From: Pterois miles
Lineage: Eukaryota; Chordata; Actinopteri; Perciformes; Scorpaenidae
NCBI GenBank assembly: GCA_947000775.1
Contig: CAMQGK010000634.1
Span: forward strand, 18,434,501 to 18,498,500
DNA: 64,000 nt
Reading direction: 5' to 3'
Shown here: piece after piece, positions 13,133 through 26,310 of the stretch
Numbering within the stretch: position 1 is the first letter of the stretch
Layout: every line of letters starts with the position of its first letter
The notes under the pieces: generated by a model
The model's input: only the letters and a program-made list of their open reading frames with translations
What the model was told of the DNA's origin: nothing
The model's database searches: none
Made by a program: the position numbers and the translations under genes

Positions 13133-13301
13133 CTCTTTTCTTCCTCCTGCGAACATCTCTCCGTCTCTGCCCTTCCACTTCCTCAGTGATGGTGAAGAGT
13201 GCTGGAATGGCTGAACGGCTGCCTCCCTTCCTTAGCTTCCACTTGCCCCGCGAGCACCCACCTCCACATCCTCCTTGTTCTCGTCCTTTACTGTCTGGCA
13301 T
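13133..13301 (-). CDS. map7: Candidate alternative first coding exon of map7
   Basis: An ATG at 13,301-13,299 with G at -3 opens 56 codons rich in Arg, Lys and Gly (GKWKLRKGGSRSAIPALF, then TITEEVEGQ, then a basic RRRKKR end). A donor AGAG/GTATGA (GT at 13,132-13,131) leaves one base, phase 1, exactly the phase needed to splice into the cassette exon or the 3,177-3,350 exon. It lies in a locally GC-rich segment between the known first exon and exon 2. The mixed, non-repetitive sequence looks more coding than the surrounding frames. I cannot confirm homology to a known MAP7 isoform. A chance ORF is the alternative. Confidence 0.4.
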
Positions 13302-16300
13302 CGCCTGCCCTGTTGCTAAGCCTTGAGCCCGCTGGCTAACTCATCCAGCCCCTGTCCATCCCACCCTGCAGTGGTGGGTGGCTAGGTGGGGGGGCAGGTC
13401 AGCGGTGGACGCCAGAGGATGGCGGTGGACCGGGGTCACCCCTAAAAACCTTCTTCTTCAACAGCTAATGCTAACAGCTGCTTCCTCTGGCTGCACATTG
13501 CTGGTCTGACACAGTCGAAGGAAGAGAGAAGGAGGAGGACACAACAGAAAGAGCAGGATGGATGGAAGAAATGAATTACAAAATGTGGTAGATGAGAGAA
13601 AATGGAGAGTTAAAGAGAGACGATGAGGGAGAGTGTGAAAGAGAGACAAACACAGCTGCCCGCTGTGCCATGTAAATACTGCCTACGATGGCAGTGCCAG
13701 GCGGAGAGACAGAGTGAGAGAGTGCGACAGAGTCTGAGGATGAGCTCTTGTAGTCTGGCTTAGAAAAGAAGATTTAATCCACAAGACCGAGTCAGTTGAA
13801 AGCTAGAAGGATTGCACTTCTCTTGACTCCCTCACTCCTTAAGAGATGCTGCTGCTGCTGCTGTTGCTGTCACTGGTGTTACTGCAGCCCCCCTCGCCTC
13901 TCTCTCGCTGGGCCTGTTCTGCAAACTTGTCAGAAGAATCACATCACGCAGCCACTGACTGCACTGCACACACACTGGTACACAGAAACATGGGTAACAG
14001 AGGGCAGCGAGGCCGTTAAAATATTCAGCGCAAATCCAATGGTGGAAGGTGAGCCGGTACCGGTAAAGGGTTTCCCTGACAACAGCAGCACATGATGCAG
14101 TGGCAGAGAGGAAGCGAGAGAGCAGAGGACAGGTACACTTTACTGTAATGTACATGCAAACACAACCAGAGATGCACGCCTATGCACACACCAAAGCAAA
14201 TAATGCAGTGCTGGAGCTGTCTCAGTGGAAGGGGTGTGTTCATAGAGCACATGGTATTATGTCCCCACCCCATCCTCCACTTAAAGAGCCATCAGCTATT
14301 TGACATGTCAGGGTGGTACAGTAAATATCGACTTCTATCTATTCATGTCCTGCTGGCTATTTACAGGAACAGCAGGACACAGAAGTAACAATATGCAGAT
14401 CAATAGTTGTGCTTCAGTTTCTCTTCATACACTGATACCGCATGTGCAAATACATTGGATATGATACGAGGATGAGAAATAAAGAGAGATGTGCTGAGTG
14501 TTTGAGGCTGTCAGAGACACCCAGTATGGCAGGCGTAGTGGAAGGGAGGGACAAATAATAGGGCAATAAAGTGATAGCAGGCCACATTATCGGGGGCCTG
14601 TCCAACAACAGTGCAAACATCAGCCTGAACCACCATTGCTAGTGACAAGTGCGTGCACAGGCTTAGCTCACATCTACCAAAGCAAATACTCACAGATTAA
14701 ACAACCAGCATGACAGCTTGAAATCTGTCTCCAAGATGCTGCGGCTCAAAACAGCGAGACGACAAAAATGATTAAAGACTAGGGCTGTCAAAGCTAACGT
14801 GATAATACTATGTTAATGCAAATTTGTTTCAATGCCACTAATTTCTTTAAGGCATTAACACAACTTGTGACTTTTAGGCTGTAGCGGGCTCAGTTTTACA
14901 GCTAGAGCGAAGATATGGGTATTGTATGAAAATAGAAAACCTAATCAATCTATTGGTACCAACCATCTCATACTAGCTCAAGTTAAGGAAGTTAAATAAC
15001 ACTATAAATTTACACAGCATTATGGCTGTTTCAAAGGGGTCCCTTGACCTCTGACCTCAACATGTGTGAATGAAAATGCTTTCTGTGGGTATCCACGTGC
15101 CTTTTGAGAATTTGAGCATATTTTTTACGCTAAATGCTGTACCTGTGAGGGTGTCTGGACAATATTTGTCATTGTTTTGTGTTGTTAATTGATTTCCAAT
15201 AATAAATATATACATATATTTGTTTAAAGCAGCCTATTTGCCCACTCCCAAGCTGATAAGAGTATTAATACATGACAAAGCTTGCTTTAAGGTATATTTT
15301 GGACAGACAAAAAGTGTGTGATTAATTTGCATTAAATTGCAATCAACTATGGACAATTATGCAATTAATCGCAATTAGATGTAATTGATTGACAGCCCTA
15401 TTAAAGCCTAAAGCCACAACCACTGATAGACACTTTGACTGAAATCCAATTACAGGTGCACTTGTTCTTGTAGTTGGCCTCACAGCCGGATAAAGACATT
15501 CAGAGCAGATCATTTAGTAAAGACAACAATCAATACACACTTCCTTCAAGGTATCTATCATGTAAAGGCATTCAAGACTTGCTGCCTTATCTCCTTAGGG
15601 AGCACATGCCATACAGACACACATTCATGAAAGAGCAATCTGATCTTTGTCCCTGCAGGATAGAGTAAACCTGTAATCCTACCCTCACACTTAAACCGGA
15701 GAGGCTACACACCCTTTCTCACGCCCATTATGTGAGAGAGACACATACAAAGGAATACATGACATATTTGGACTATTGTTTAAACAGATACAATTAGTAA
15801 TGCAAGTATATAAGTGCATTGTTACGTTTAATTGTAAAGATAAACAGCAATTTCAGTTGATATGCTTCCTTCACGTGAAAGCGCACTGTAAATTTAGTTC
15901 TAAATTTAGTAGTTTAGTACATTTTTAAAGTGAAATACGACAATTTTGTTGTTGCTCAGAACACTACTATGCAATAAATAAGCTAACGCATGAATGTAAA
16001 GCTTTAGCTATGTACATATTTTTAGTATTTAGATGTGCAGTTCATCATATAGCAAGATAAAGCTAAAAGCACCTGTTTCCTATGCTGGGGTCCTCAGTGA
16101 CATGAGGTTTGACAGAGTATAAAACATAGAAATAACCTCAATAGGTGCATTACAAATAAGGAAAACTAATATTGAACATAAATTCATAACTGAACACCTC
16201 AGCATCATTTACCACAGGTGCTCACAGAGCTACCTCCACACGATAAAAGGACCCTGCTTGAAGGGATAGTTTAGACGCAAACTGGAACACGTTCACACCT

Positions 16301-18925
16301 ACAGATAGAAACCAGTAAGAAAAACAATTTGTCAGCATGATATAGAAAGAGATATTAAAACTGGTTTTATCACAGTGTGAGAAAAGACATACAAAGCACT
16401 TTTGTGCAGGCATACTATGGGGCAACTACTGGATGGCACAGATTAGAAAATGGCAGATTTGAGACAGCATCTGATAATCCTGCAGGACGGTGATCACAAC
16501 ATTAGAGCCAGCTTCGCTGCTGTGGTGTAAGGTGCAGTGGTGCGGTGGATTGTTACAGCTCACAACAGCATGGGAACATAAGATAAATAATGCATATGGA
16601 AGGATTTGTTTATGAATACAAGATAGCAGCAGCATTGGAAGGCTTGAGAGCATTCTGCTACAGAAAATGGATGCAGAGAGTTTGCAGCAGGGTCATATTG
16701 GACTAACATAAGCAGGCATTCATGGGAAAACTGAAAGAGGATGAAGGGACAAGGGAACAAAGCTGCTATGTAAGGTTAACACGAGTCTTACGAGTCTTAT
16801 TTTTGTTCGAAATTGACATCAAAAGCTGTATGCTGCTGATTAAACAGAAATCAGTTATTTCGACTGATCACATTTTTAGAAACTGAGTAAAAATGTGAAA
16901 TTGTAAGCTCCTTGTAGCATTGAGTTAAATCAAAGTGGGAAGCTAACTTAACGACACAAGCTATAGCATCTCTGTGAGCGTTGCTGGTGAATGATGACGA
17001 TGCTGGTATCACAGTCTTTAACATATAGTGCAGTGGACATAGTCTGTTTTTCTGCAACTTGGTGCAACAATCTGTGGATTAATATATGCCATTTTAAACA
17101 TCTAAACTGGGGTTATGAATGCTAGCACTAAATTACTGTATGTCACAAGGGCTCCTTACAACAAATCCTCTGATGTGATGTCTCTCTTCTCACTTTGTGA
17201 ACTGGACTGATGGTGCCTTCAGATGGAAGTTGTGAACATGATGAGCATTGTGTTCAAATGGTTAAGTCGTGAAGAACCCCGCTGTTAAGCAACGGCTATA
17301 TTAACATTACTGTCTAGAAGCCACAAAAGCTAACATCCCACATATTGAGATGATGTCCCATCCCATGCCTTCACTGGCTCTAGTTTTAAAAGACCAACCA
17401 CTTGCAGGACAGACGTTTTTTTTTTTTAAAAAACCTGGCTTTTATCCAATGGCTGTGATGAAAGCAGGTAATGCTGTCATCACGGGGTTGTGTTTGCTGT
17501 AAAACTGCACACATGTGGGTCAAGCGCAAGCTAACATTTCACCATCGTTGCTATACGCAGATAGTTGCAAGTCACTACTAAAAAGTACCGCAAAGAAACA
17601 GAAGAGCAGCTACAACCAAGACTGTGAGACTAGTATTTATAAACCGGTGGGTGGCGATTCTCAGAGTTGTTTTGTGAAATTTGCCAGTTATTTTTCAATT
17701 TGACACAGCTCATGCGAGTCTCACAAGAAGCATGCAGCTCAAATAGAGATGTTACAAGATAAGGGGCAGAATAGAAATGTTTATTATCTAAGTTAGATAG
17801 ACATATCAAAATTGTAGACTGCCTCTCAGCCTTAATGTGTCCCACACTGTCCCACACAAACACACTCTTTGTCCCACATTTGGTTTACTGGGATCTGGTC
17901 ACCCTTAACTGAACACCTATAACACTCCTCAACATTTTAGTGTTTTATCATATAGATAGAGTACAATAATCCAGTGCTGCATTAAATAGGATACAACATC
18001 CAATCAGTGATATCCCAGCATAGTATTTTGCTATTAAATGTCAATGGAAACCACCTGTTGTGTCATTACTAACTGAGATGTGGTCAGAGCAGTTAAACAT
18101 GCACATGTACTGATTCAGTATTGAACTACAATAAAAGGGATTATCAGTGTCCTTTCTTTGAAATAAGTGGTCATGATGCTTTGCCATGAACAGCTAATGA
18201 TGAGCCTGAACAACTCACACACTACCAGTTTGATTTGCTTTTTGTTTTTTATATAACATTTATTTTACTATGTAAAATAAAGACAAATAAAGATTCTAAT
18301 GCAACCAGTATGAATGTAGCCTCCTGTGGAGCAGCTATGAGGGGTTATTTTCAGTCCTAACCTTAATAAAGGCTAATAAATGTCAACACCGTAAATTAAC
18401 AGTTAGTGCCACAGGTTAACAGGTGTTGTTGAAAAGTTTGAGGTACAAACCAACCGGCCAGAATAAGGTGTTAACAGGACGTAAAGGCCGGAGTAAAGTG
18501 GTAACGTTGGGCTGAAGGCTGGTTAGCTAGCTCCTGCCATCCCGGGAACCTTCCGGTGGTTTCCATTAATTCACCTGTCAACGGACGTTTGGACGAGTTG
18601 ACAAAATGTCAGCAACAGGTGTCTGCCAGCACAGGAGACGCTCAAAACGCCTTTCAACAACGACAAAAAAGGTAAAACCGAAAACGAGTGTAAGTGTATA
18701 GGACAGGTCGTGTTTAATAAACGTTTAGCAACCGGTTGGGTGAGTCGGTTTGATAGTTAATCCCACTCCCGTGACCGACCGACCGGCTCCGAGTGCTTGA
18801 GTTTCTCCGCAATTCAGCGTTCAAACACCGTCAAAAACAACTGGAGCCCCTAAGCTGAGCAGTGAACAACTGTTACAAAAAAAAAAAGTTTGTGAGAGTA
18901 AAGTTTTCCGTCTGTAGGGACTCAC
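13302..18925 (-). other. map7 first intron; possible internal promoter, otherwise no gene seen
   Basis: The first about 600 bp (13,302-13,900) is relatively GC-rich with a CTG run (13,846-13,868) and could serve the alternative first exon. The rest is AT-rich, with one complete hAT-type element at 14,780-15,400. Confidence 0.5.
14780..15400. mobile_element. Non-autonomous hAT-type element with AGGGCTGTCAA ends
   Basis: Terminal inverted repeats TAGGGCTGTCAA and TTGACAGCCCTA enclose 621 bp of AT-rich DNA with GCATTAA/GCAATTAATC motifs. The flanks TTAAAGAC (14,772-14,779) and TTAAAGCC (15,401-15,408) match at 7 of 8 positions, as expected for an aged hAT target duplication. No transposase frame is present. 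A truncated relative sits at about 26,585-26,970. Confidence 0.8.
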
Positions 18926-18971
18926 CTTGGGACTCTGGAGGAGATGCGTCGCTGCCATCCTGGTCCGCCAT
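18926..18971 (-). CDS. map7: map7 first coding exon (N-terminus)
   Basis: The ATG at 18,971-18,969 (context GAGAAATGG, purine at -3 and G at +4) starts MADQDGSDASPPESQ, then a donor CAAG/GTGAGT (GT at 18,925-18,924) after one extra base. Phase 1 fits both the cassette exon and the 3,177-3,350 exon. The N-terminus itself is not conserved enough for recognition, so assignment rests on phase, strand, a strong Kozak context and a GC-rich promoter-like setting. The frame is open further upstream to an ATG at 19,091-19,089, but that stretch reads like 5' UTR and the nearer ATG is preferred. Confidence 0.75.
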
Positions 18972-19110
18972 TTCTCCTGACGTCAGCTGAGAAGGATCAG
19001 CGGCAGGAACCGGAGAGGGACCTGCCGGCAATGACCCGAGACGGGCCGGGCAGCCTCCCACGGACAGGTGGGGGGCGACACAGGCACACATCGAACGGTA
19101 AAATAAACCT
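18972..19110 (-). promoter_or_regulatory. map7 5' UTR and GC-rich promoter region
   Basis: CpG-containing segment directly upstream of the start codon, in an otherwise AT-rich neighbourhood; GC content falls sharply past about 19,110. It includes a perfect palindromic cAMP response element TGACGTCA at 18,978-18,985. No TATA box was seen. The transcription start was not located. Confidence 0.55.
18978..18985. promoter_or_regulatory. Consensus CRE (TGACGTCA)
   Basis: Perfect 8-bp CREB/ATF palindrome 7 bp 5' of the map7 start codon. The position would be inside the 5' UTR unless transcription starts very close to the ATG; functional only by inference. Confidence 0.5.
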
Positions 19111-20522
19111 ATAATAGTGTGTTAACAGCACTTATTTGTTACAGAAGCAACTTTTCACACACTATTAGTCTCAATCATTCACACATGTGCTTCACTCTGG
19201 GCCTTGAATGCACCTTATAATACAACAAACCTCACCTGTTATTATATTCTTTCCTGTCTCGGTAAGAAATGTAAAATTAGGCAAATCTATGTCTGAATAA
19301 TGATATTTGTACTGCTTGATAAAAGTGCTTGATGGGGCAAGGTGTGCAAGTGAAACTTCATGTCTGAAGTATTATGCTGACATCTACTGGCAATGTCTTT
19401 ATATTAATAGCCCAAGTCATATCATTGCTATGGACTTTTAAACTATAGTTTTGTGGCATAGTCAGGCAATCTGAGATATACAAGAATGCATTTAAAATAT
19501 AGGGTTTAAATAGAAATAAGTACATATAAGTTAGTTTAATGAAAATTATTTCTGTATTTCATGAGAAGTAATAAATTTGGGGAAAAAAAGTTTAGAAATT
19601 TGTGTTTGGTGGATTATTTGTCTGTTGTTGATCCTTACAAGTTGGACATAATTGTGAAGTTAAATAAACAGGCTTAACAACGATGTAAAATACAATAACA
19701 ATTAGCATCGTAACACTAACTAAACTTTTTTTCTGAGTTTATATGTGCACAGACGTGTAAACAGGAAAGTAGTGTGTAGCAATGATAAATATAGAGGTGC
19801 AGACAGGCATATAGTATGTATGTATAAAGTATGTGTATAATGTATATGTAGAAGTAGATTATTAAGAATAGCATAAGGAGAATTCATCAGAACAAAATCT
19901 ACTGATTACGCTTAAAATTACTTAAATTCAACTTCGCCTGCAAATCTTTGAATTTTATGCTCATTGAAAATAGTCAGTCGAGTCATCTACCTATAAGGTT
20001 TTCAAAAGATAGCTGTTTAAAACGTTCTTTTTTCAACTCTATATTTTTTAGTCAAGTTACACCTAAAACAGAAAAACAACACATATGACCAAATATTCCT
20101 TGTTTATATGCACAGGTTGAGGCTATAATAGCTGATGGTCACCACAGGATACAATGGAACCCATACATTAACACTCCATATAGCTATTTAATCAGTCAGT
20201 CCTATTTTCCTCCCTTTTCTTGTGTCACATAAGCAAAGAAAATTATTAGTTTGCTGTTTCATTTTTGCCTCAAAATACACAGTACTATCCTGGATGTCAG
20301 GTACTAGGGATTCAAAGATTGATATATATTTAAATGTGAACATAGTGTGCTTAAAGGCCCTCAATAATTCTGGCTAATTAGACCTCAGGTTGGGCGGAGC
20401 ACAGGAGTTACTAAGAGCAAAAATGTTTGCCTAAAAAGTGCTGTGCAAAAGTAAAACTAAATTATTTCTGTTCTACTGTCATATTCCACAGAACTGGCCT
20501 GTGTTGAACAATAAAATATTAT

Positions 20523-20832
20523 ACTAGAAAAGCACTCGGAGAGCGCAGACCTCCACCAAGCACCATAGTTTCCCCCCTGGCAGTTTCTTCTGGATCTATC
20601 TCCTCAAGTATTAAAGCTAGATCAAATTCGTTGACATACTTCAGATGCGGAATTGTCTCAGCTACACGATGCCGCTTGTTAGAAGCCTTTTCACATTTTC
20701 GACACACCCTGTAAATTTCATCAAAATCCGTCCATAAGTTTTTGAGTTATCTTGAACACAGACAGACAAACAAACAAACAAACAGACAGACAGATAAACG
20801 CTGGCAAAAACATAACCTCCTTGGCGGAGGTA
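20523..20832. mobile_element. RTE/Expander-like retroelement 3' end
   Basis: Contains AAATTTCATCAAAATCCGTCC, then TTTTTGAGTTATCTTG, an (ACAGACAA)-like tail, AACGCTGGCAAAAACATAAC and CTCCTTGGCGGAGGTAAT. This combination is a familiar 3' end of fish RTE-type non-LTR elements or SINEs that share it. The terminal CCTCCTTGGCGGAGG can form a hairpin. The family name is tentative. Confidence 0.5.
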
Positions 20833-23021
20833 ATAACTTACTTTTCAATCCAAAATAGCAGCAGTGGCTATTGTCACAAAAACACCAGTTTTGTCTCTTT
20901 GCTTCTATACTCTTTGCCAGGACCCTGAAACTGAAGCAGCTACATGGAATTTAGTCATCATTACTTATTTTCACCTGTGCTTCTCCTACTAGGACATTGT
21001 TCATGAAAAAGGCCTTTAATAATGGTATAATAGTCCCAACATGAGACTGAGGAAGCTGTCAATCAAGAGCAGTTTACTGTAATCAGGCAATATAAGTGAC
21101 AACACTTTATCAGCACATTGGTAACACTTTAATCTTATTTCCCAGTACTAAAGATGAAGTTGTGCTCTCTTACATCTTTATCCTGACAAATAGGATTATG
21201 TGAAGTAATAGCTGTCTGTTGAAAGTTTTTGTGGCTATGCATTTTTTTCTGGTGATCGATGGCTATAAGTACAACTCTGCTTTTTTAAACCCAAAAATGA
21301 ACATTTCATCTTTAAGTGTGTATGAAAAATTTAAAATCACTTATTTGGAGATACACTGTTTTCACAGCACAGCGATTTCAGACCAATTTTATCATAATAT
21401 CCAGGGGTTTTGAACTGGTAAACCATTTATTGTACCACTATTGTCCCATATGACCAGCAGAGGGAGCCCTCTTCTTACATTAATAACGTTTGACTCATCA
21501 AAATTACACTCAATCCCTTTATAGGGTTTCAATACATTTCTCATTAGGTTTCATTGATACATCATTGAGATGTTTAAATCACGAGATTCAACTAATTGCG
21601 GAGCGTTTAAAAATGAATGAAGTATTGTTTAATGCCTGGAATACTTATGCATGAGTAGCAGTAGCTTTGATTTATCCATGATGTCCCACAGTTTTATGGT
21701 GTTTGCCAAAAATGTCAATGAATAACGCAGTGCATAGACATATATGTAAAAGGCTGTTTCACCTCACGGTTAACAAAGAAGTATTTTAGTTAGACAAAAT
21801 GAACAGTGAGACAGAAATAAACCAGACTACTGATGGTTTTATTTCAACTAACCCAGTGATATTTGAGCAAGGATTTGCTGTTCCTGGCTGGGTGTATACT
21901 AATCTCTGCTCATATTGCTGCTATTTGCCAGACTGTGCAGGCTCACCCCCCTCTGGACCCCCAGTAAAATTGCTACTGATTGGTGCAGGGACAGCTGAAA
22001 CCATGGCAACCAGCTGTTTGGCAATTCCTTTGATGGAGGAGGTGGAGGGAGGAGGTGTTGGCCTGTAAGGTATGTACTCACACACAGACAGACAGACAAA
22101 CACACACTTCTGGGCATCTCTGTGGCGATGGAGAGGATGGGAAAATGCTGATTGCAAACGGGGAACTTCACTTACTCATATTTACATATCAACTTAGGTT
22201 TAACCCAAGCCCGCATTTCCCTATTTATCTTTCAGACAATACGCCTCTAGACAAAGCTATCCTCTGCTCCTCCTCTTTAGTGATTAGCGTCTGTTTTTCT
22301 GTTTTCGTTTGCTGCTTGTGTCAGAAGCTGAGAGGGTTAGTCATGGGGTGCAGGGTTCAGTCAGTAGGTGGTGGTTAAGCCTGGAGGGACGTTCAAGGTC
22401 ACATGTGCACGATGAAAGCCCCCCCAAACTGTCTGTAATTGGTTCCCAAAGGAGAGGGATCTCGAGATTCTCCCTACACAGGAATCAATCCACACAATTA
22501 AATGAATACACACACTGAGTCTCTGCATGACATCGAGTATTTACCTGCTGATCTGAAGTGAGGGTAGACACAAAGATTTTGTGTGTCTGCTTGACCTAAA
22601 CATGTACGAGAGTCGAAGGGAATGGATGTCAGACGTTTCCACTTTGTGAACCTCTGGCTGATTAATGCACAGGGCTCTTCATGCTGAGGAATAACCAAAT
22701 CGAGGAACTAATTGGTTTTGAGGACTCTTTGCTCCTCGCTGATTTTATTTGGATGAATTTGTGTGTTTGTGTATGCGCTTGCACGAGGCCCACCGCATGG
22801 ACCATTAAACTTCAGGGCGGAGATCAGATAAGTTTCTAGATTAAGCAGACTGGTTTAATGAGCAGGATCAACAATCTATGGACAAACTGCATCTTTTAAT
22901 ATCTAGATGGATGAGGCATTAAACACCTTAAAACACTTTCTGTATAAATTGAACATCCAGATAAGCAACAATCAAAGTTTAAGATTTGGGAAATAATATC
23001 TTTAATGGTTTTATTCAAGAG

Positions 23022-23475
23022 TTTAAAGAGGACCTATTATGATTTTGTGCTTTTGCCATCTCCTTTAGTGTGTTATATAGTTTGTTTTGTGCATATAATT
23101 ACAAAGGCCAAAGTCCACACCAAAGGGAGTTATTCTCCCCCACAGAAACCTGAAACGCCTCGCTTGAAGTCCCGCCTTTTCTTCCGTAACGTGATGATGT
23201 CACAAAGTAACACATTTGCATAACACCTGCCTAGCGGATCGTTTAGCACACCATCAAACAAAGCTAGTTAGAGCGGAGCTGGAGTAAAGCCTGAAGTTTT
23301 TGGTTCGGTTGACCAATCACATCAGAGTGGGCCAGCTGACCAATCAGAGCAGACTGGGCTTTTCAGGAGTTCAACAGAGCGATTCAGACAGAAGGTGGAA
23401 AGAGCTGGTGCAGCACAGCTGATATGAGAAAAATAAAGTGCTTTTTTGAACATGAAAGCATTTAAATCTAAAATG
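23022..23475. repeat. Dispersed inverted-repeat element, AAAGAGGACCTATTATG family, copy 1
   Basis: Very similar to the copy in iyd intron at 63,390-63,887. Shared blocks include CGCTTGAAGTCCCGCCTTTT, TGACCAATCAGAGCAG and AAGTATGCACCTGAAAAT. The left end is present; the right end appears cut, with GTATGCACCTGAAAAT running into unrelated sequence. Confidence 0.8.
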
Positions 23476-25442
23476 CAAGTATGCACCTGAAAATTAATTA
23501 ATGTTCAAAAGCTTCATTAGGACTGTGTGGTTATGGTTTAATTGGATGGAATTGGTAAAAAAAAATACTAAAGGCTGACTGGTGCACGGGTGAACATAAC
23601 ATTGCTTTTTTTCAACCAAGCTCCAACCACTTCAAACCAGTGAGACAAGCACAGACATAAACACAAACACACAAATCCCTAATTTTAAATAAGCAGAGCT
23701 GCTGTAGCTTTGGCAGGAAATGTGTTGATGTTGCACCATGTTGAGAGAATATGTTTTTAGTGCCTTTAAAGTCTGCTTTGAACAAGAGGAGAATATGGGA
23801 AATAACCAAAATCATTATTATTACCACCTTTAGAAACTTGTAAACTTCAAACGGTTATGTGAAAGTGAGAATACCGCATCTTTGAGCAAAGCTGAGCTTT
23901 CCATTTGTATTTACATGGTTCCATAAAGCAAAGTAATTGCAATATTTCTGACAACAATTGAAGGCAGCATGGCAGCTTATTATGTGGTGCTGAAGAGGTG
24001 TAGAAAATGTAGGAGATAATGAGGTAAACAATGCATAGGCTGCAAAAATTAATTTCAGCTTGCAGAGACACGCCGCTGCGTTGACGATAGTAACACGTCG
24101 CCACCTACAAAACACTCATCTCGTCAACAGCAAATACAAATAAACAGATGAAGTGGTGACATCACTTTAGCGACTGATATTGACAGTTTAGCTGCAAATT
24201 TTCACGACACCCATAATCTTTTTCTTGTAGCCTCATAAAAGGCGAATGCGTTTGAGTTTTCATTTATTCAGTTCTGCAGATGTTCTCATGATGTTTGAAA
24301 TATCACACACTCTGGCAATTAATAATGAAGCACATTGCTATGCAGGTTTAACTGCTGTCCTCTAGTAACCTTACCAACAGTGCTGCCTTTTCATAGCCGA
24401 GACAAAAGGAGATCATTAACTATTAATTGTTGTTGCCATGATTGCACCACACAGTACTTTTCATTCCTGTCTTTTTCACTGTTATCACTTTTCCTTTAAG
24501 TCTGACTCCACCTGCCTCTTTGTCTGTCGCTGGGTTCGCCTCAGTCGCCCCATCTCTTTATCCTCATGTTACCTTGCAAGCAGCAGACAGACAGGACCAT
24601 CTCTCCATAGCAACACATCACTCGTGACATTGCTTTAAAAACTGAGACCAGTTTCATAAACCTTGCTGTCCATTTTCCTCGTCACATTTATAAAACAAAT
24701 TTGCCTACAATACCGTTGTGTGATTTCATACGGGTCATTTCAGGTCAGCCTTTTTATCTTTTGATGAAATAATTATTTATGTATGGATCAAATAAGACCA
24801 TGTATGTGTTGTTTTGGTAGCATAATAGCCTCTTTAATGATCTTTGTCTCTACATAATTCACTAGAAACAGATGGCATAATAGAGAATGATCTGAGCTCA
24901 CCCCCTGCAGACAGATCCCCCTCTAGGACTCCCCCCATGTTGTCTAAATAGACTAGACTAGACACACACTGCACAGTGAATGCTGTATCTAGGTATGAGA
25001 CCCTTTTTACAGCGGACCAATCTCATCCCTCTGCATATGCACAGAAAGGGCCAATGACAAGAAAGACAGACAAAAACAAGCAGTTCATACACAAACAGGC
25101 CAGCAGACATATGGCTGTGTGACCCAAGTAAATAGTGATATTAATTCTAAATCCCTACCATTAATCCCTCGGGTGGTTGCAGTGGTATTGTCTACACTGT
25201 AGTGTTTATAACAGCAGTGTTTACTGACATCCAGGCATTTATTGTGTTGGGTAGGCTTAGTGGGTTGCTGAACTATAAAGCTTTATGTATAGTACACAAC
25301 ACTGAGGCTGTTTGTGCATCCCTGCTGAATGTTGTCTACCACCTGTCTATTCTAGTGATTTGGGATGATAAAAAAGTACATATAATAAAAACTTTTGAGG
25401 GGGATTAAAGTGGACTAAAAGTAGTATTTTAAAAAAAAGTAC

Positions 25443-25740
25443 TTAAAGGAACAGTATGTAACAATTAGGACGCTTTATTGGCTGAATGGAATATAGTATT
25501 AATAAGTACTATATGTCTTCTACTTTAGAGTGAGCCGTTTATATCTACATATGGAGTGGGTCCTCTTCACGGAGCTGGCCGCCATGATTCTACAGTAGCC
25601 AAGATCAGACAAAGCAAACACTGGCTCTAGATAGGGCCATTCATGTTTTCCTAAATGCTTGGTGCACAGCAGAAGCTTCAGTTGGTTACAATCTGCATCT
25701 CCACCACTAGATGGGGCAGATCCCACATAGTGCTCCTTTA
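25443..25740. repeat. Inverted-repeat element, TTAAAGG...CCTTTA family, shorter copy
   Basis: Ends TTAAAGGAACAGTATGTAAC and AGTGCTCCTTTA form terminal inverted repeats. The interior shares AGTGAGCCGTTTATATCTAC-type and GGGTCCTCTTCACGGAG sequence with the reverse complement of the copy at 29,338-29,831. Confidence 0.75.
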
Positions 25741-25984
25741 CAACTAGTTCCAGTTCAGCTAGCTACATTAGACTACTACTAACATTAAAATACTACTTAA
25801 GCATTAGTGCATCAGTATTGGCACTCTAGTTTATACTAATTGATCAGTCACAGGGGCCATTTTTCTGCAGAACAAATACCTTTACATTCATACGACTGCA
25901 TTCATACTGGGGCTGTTAAAATGTATGATTAATTTCACATTTTTTATCTGTTCAGAATGTACCTTAAAGGGAAATTTGTCGAGT

Positions 25985-26310
25985 ATTTAAGTCAAATCAA
26001 GTTAAATTTATTTCTAAAGAACATTTAAAACAACACAAGCTGACCAAAGTGCTTTACAGACATAGGCAGAACAAAAACAGGTCAACAATTAAGACAGCAA
26101 AATCACACATATACACAAACAGAGAACAAGATAAAATCCATGTGTAACAGACTACTAAAAGCAAGTACATTCGGGTACACTCAAAAGCCAAAGAAAAGAG
26201 GTGGGCTTTGAGCTTTGCTTTGAAAGATTCAATAGACGGGGTTGATCTGATGTGGTGGGGCAATTTATTCCACAAACTGGGGCCTGCAACTGAAAATGCA
26301 CAGTTGCCTG
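25985..26310 (-). mobile_element. LINE ORF2 C-terminal remnant
   Basis: On the minus strand 26,275-26,180 reads MWNKLPHHIRSTPSIESFK and then AKLKAHLFSLAF. The W-LP--IR----FK--LK-HLF pattern is the usual C-terminus of L2/Rex-type reverse-transcriptase ORFs. The left part (AGTCAAATCAAGTTAAATTT) resembles the AT-rich 3' tail. Heavily truncated and dead. Confidence 0.6.

Noticed and set aside
18972..19091. Upstream in-frame start for map7 at 19,091
   Set aside because: It would add about 40 residues of Pro/Gly-rich sequence read from GC-rich 5' UTR; the ATG at 18,971 has the better context.
21799..22068. 89-codon plus-strand frame in the intergenic region
   Set aside because: No known domain, no phase-matched partner exon and no promoter; probably chance.
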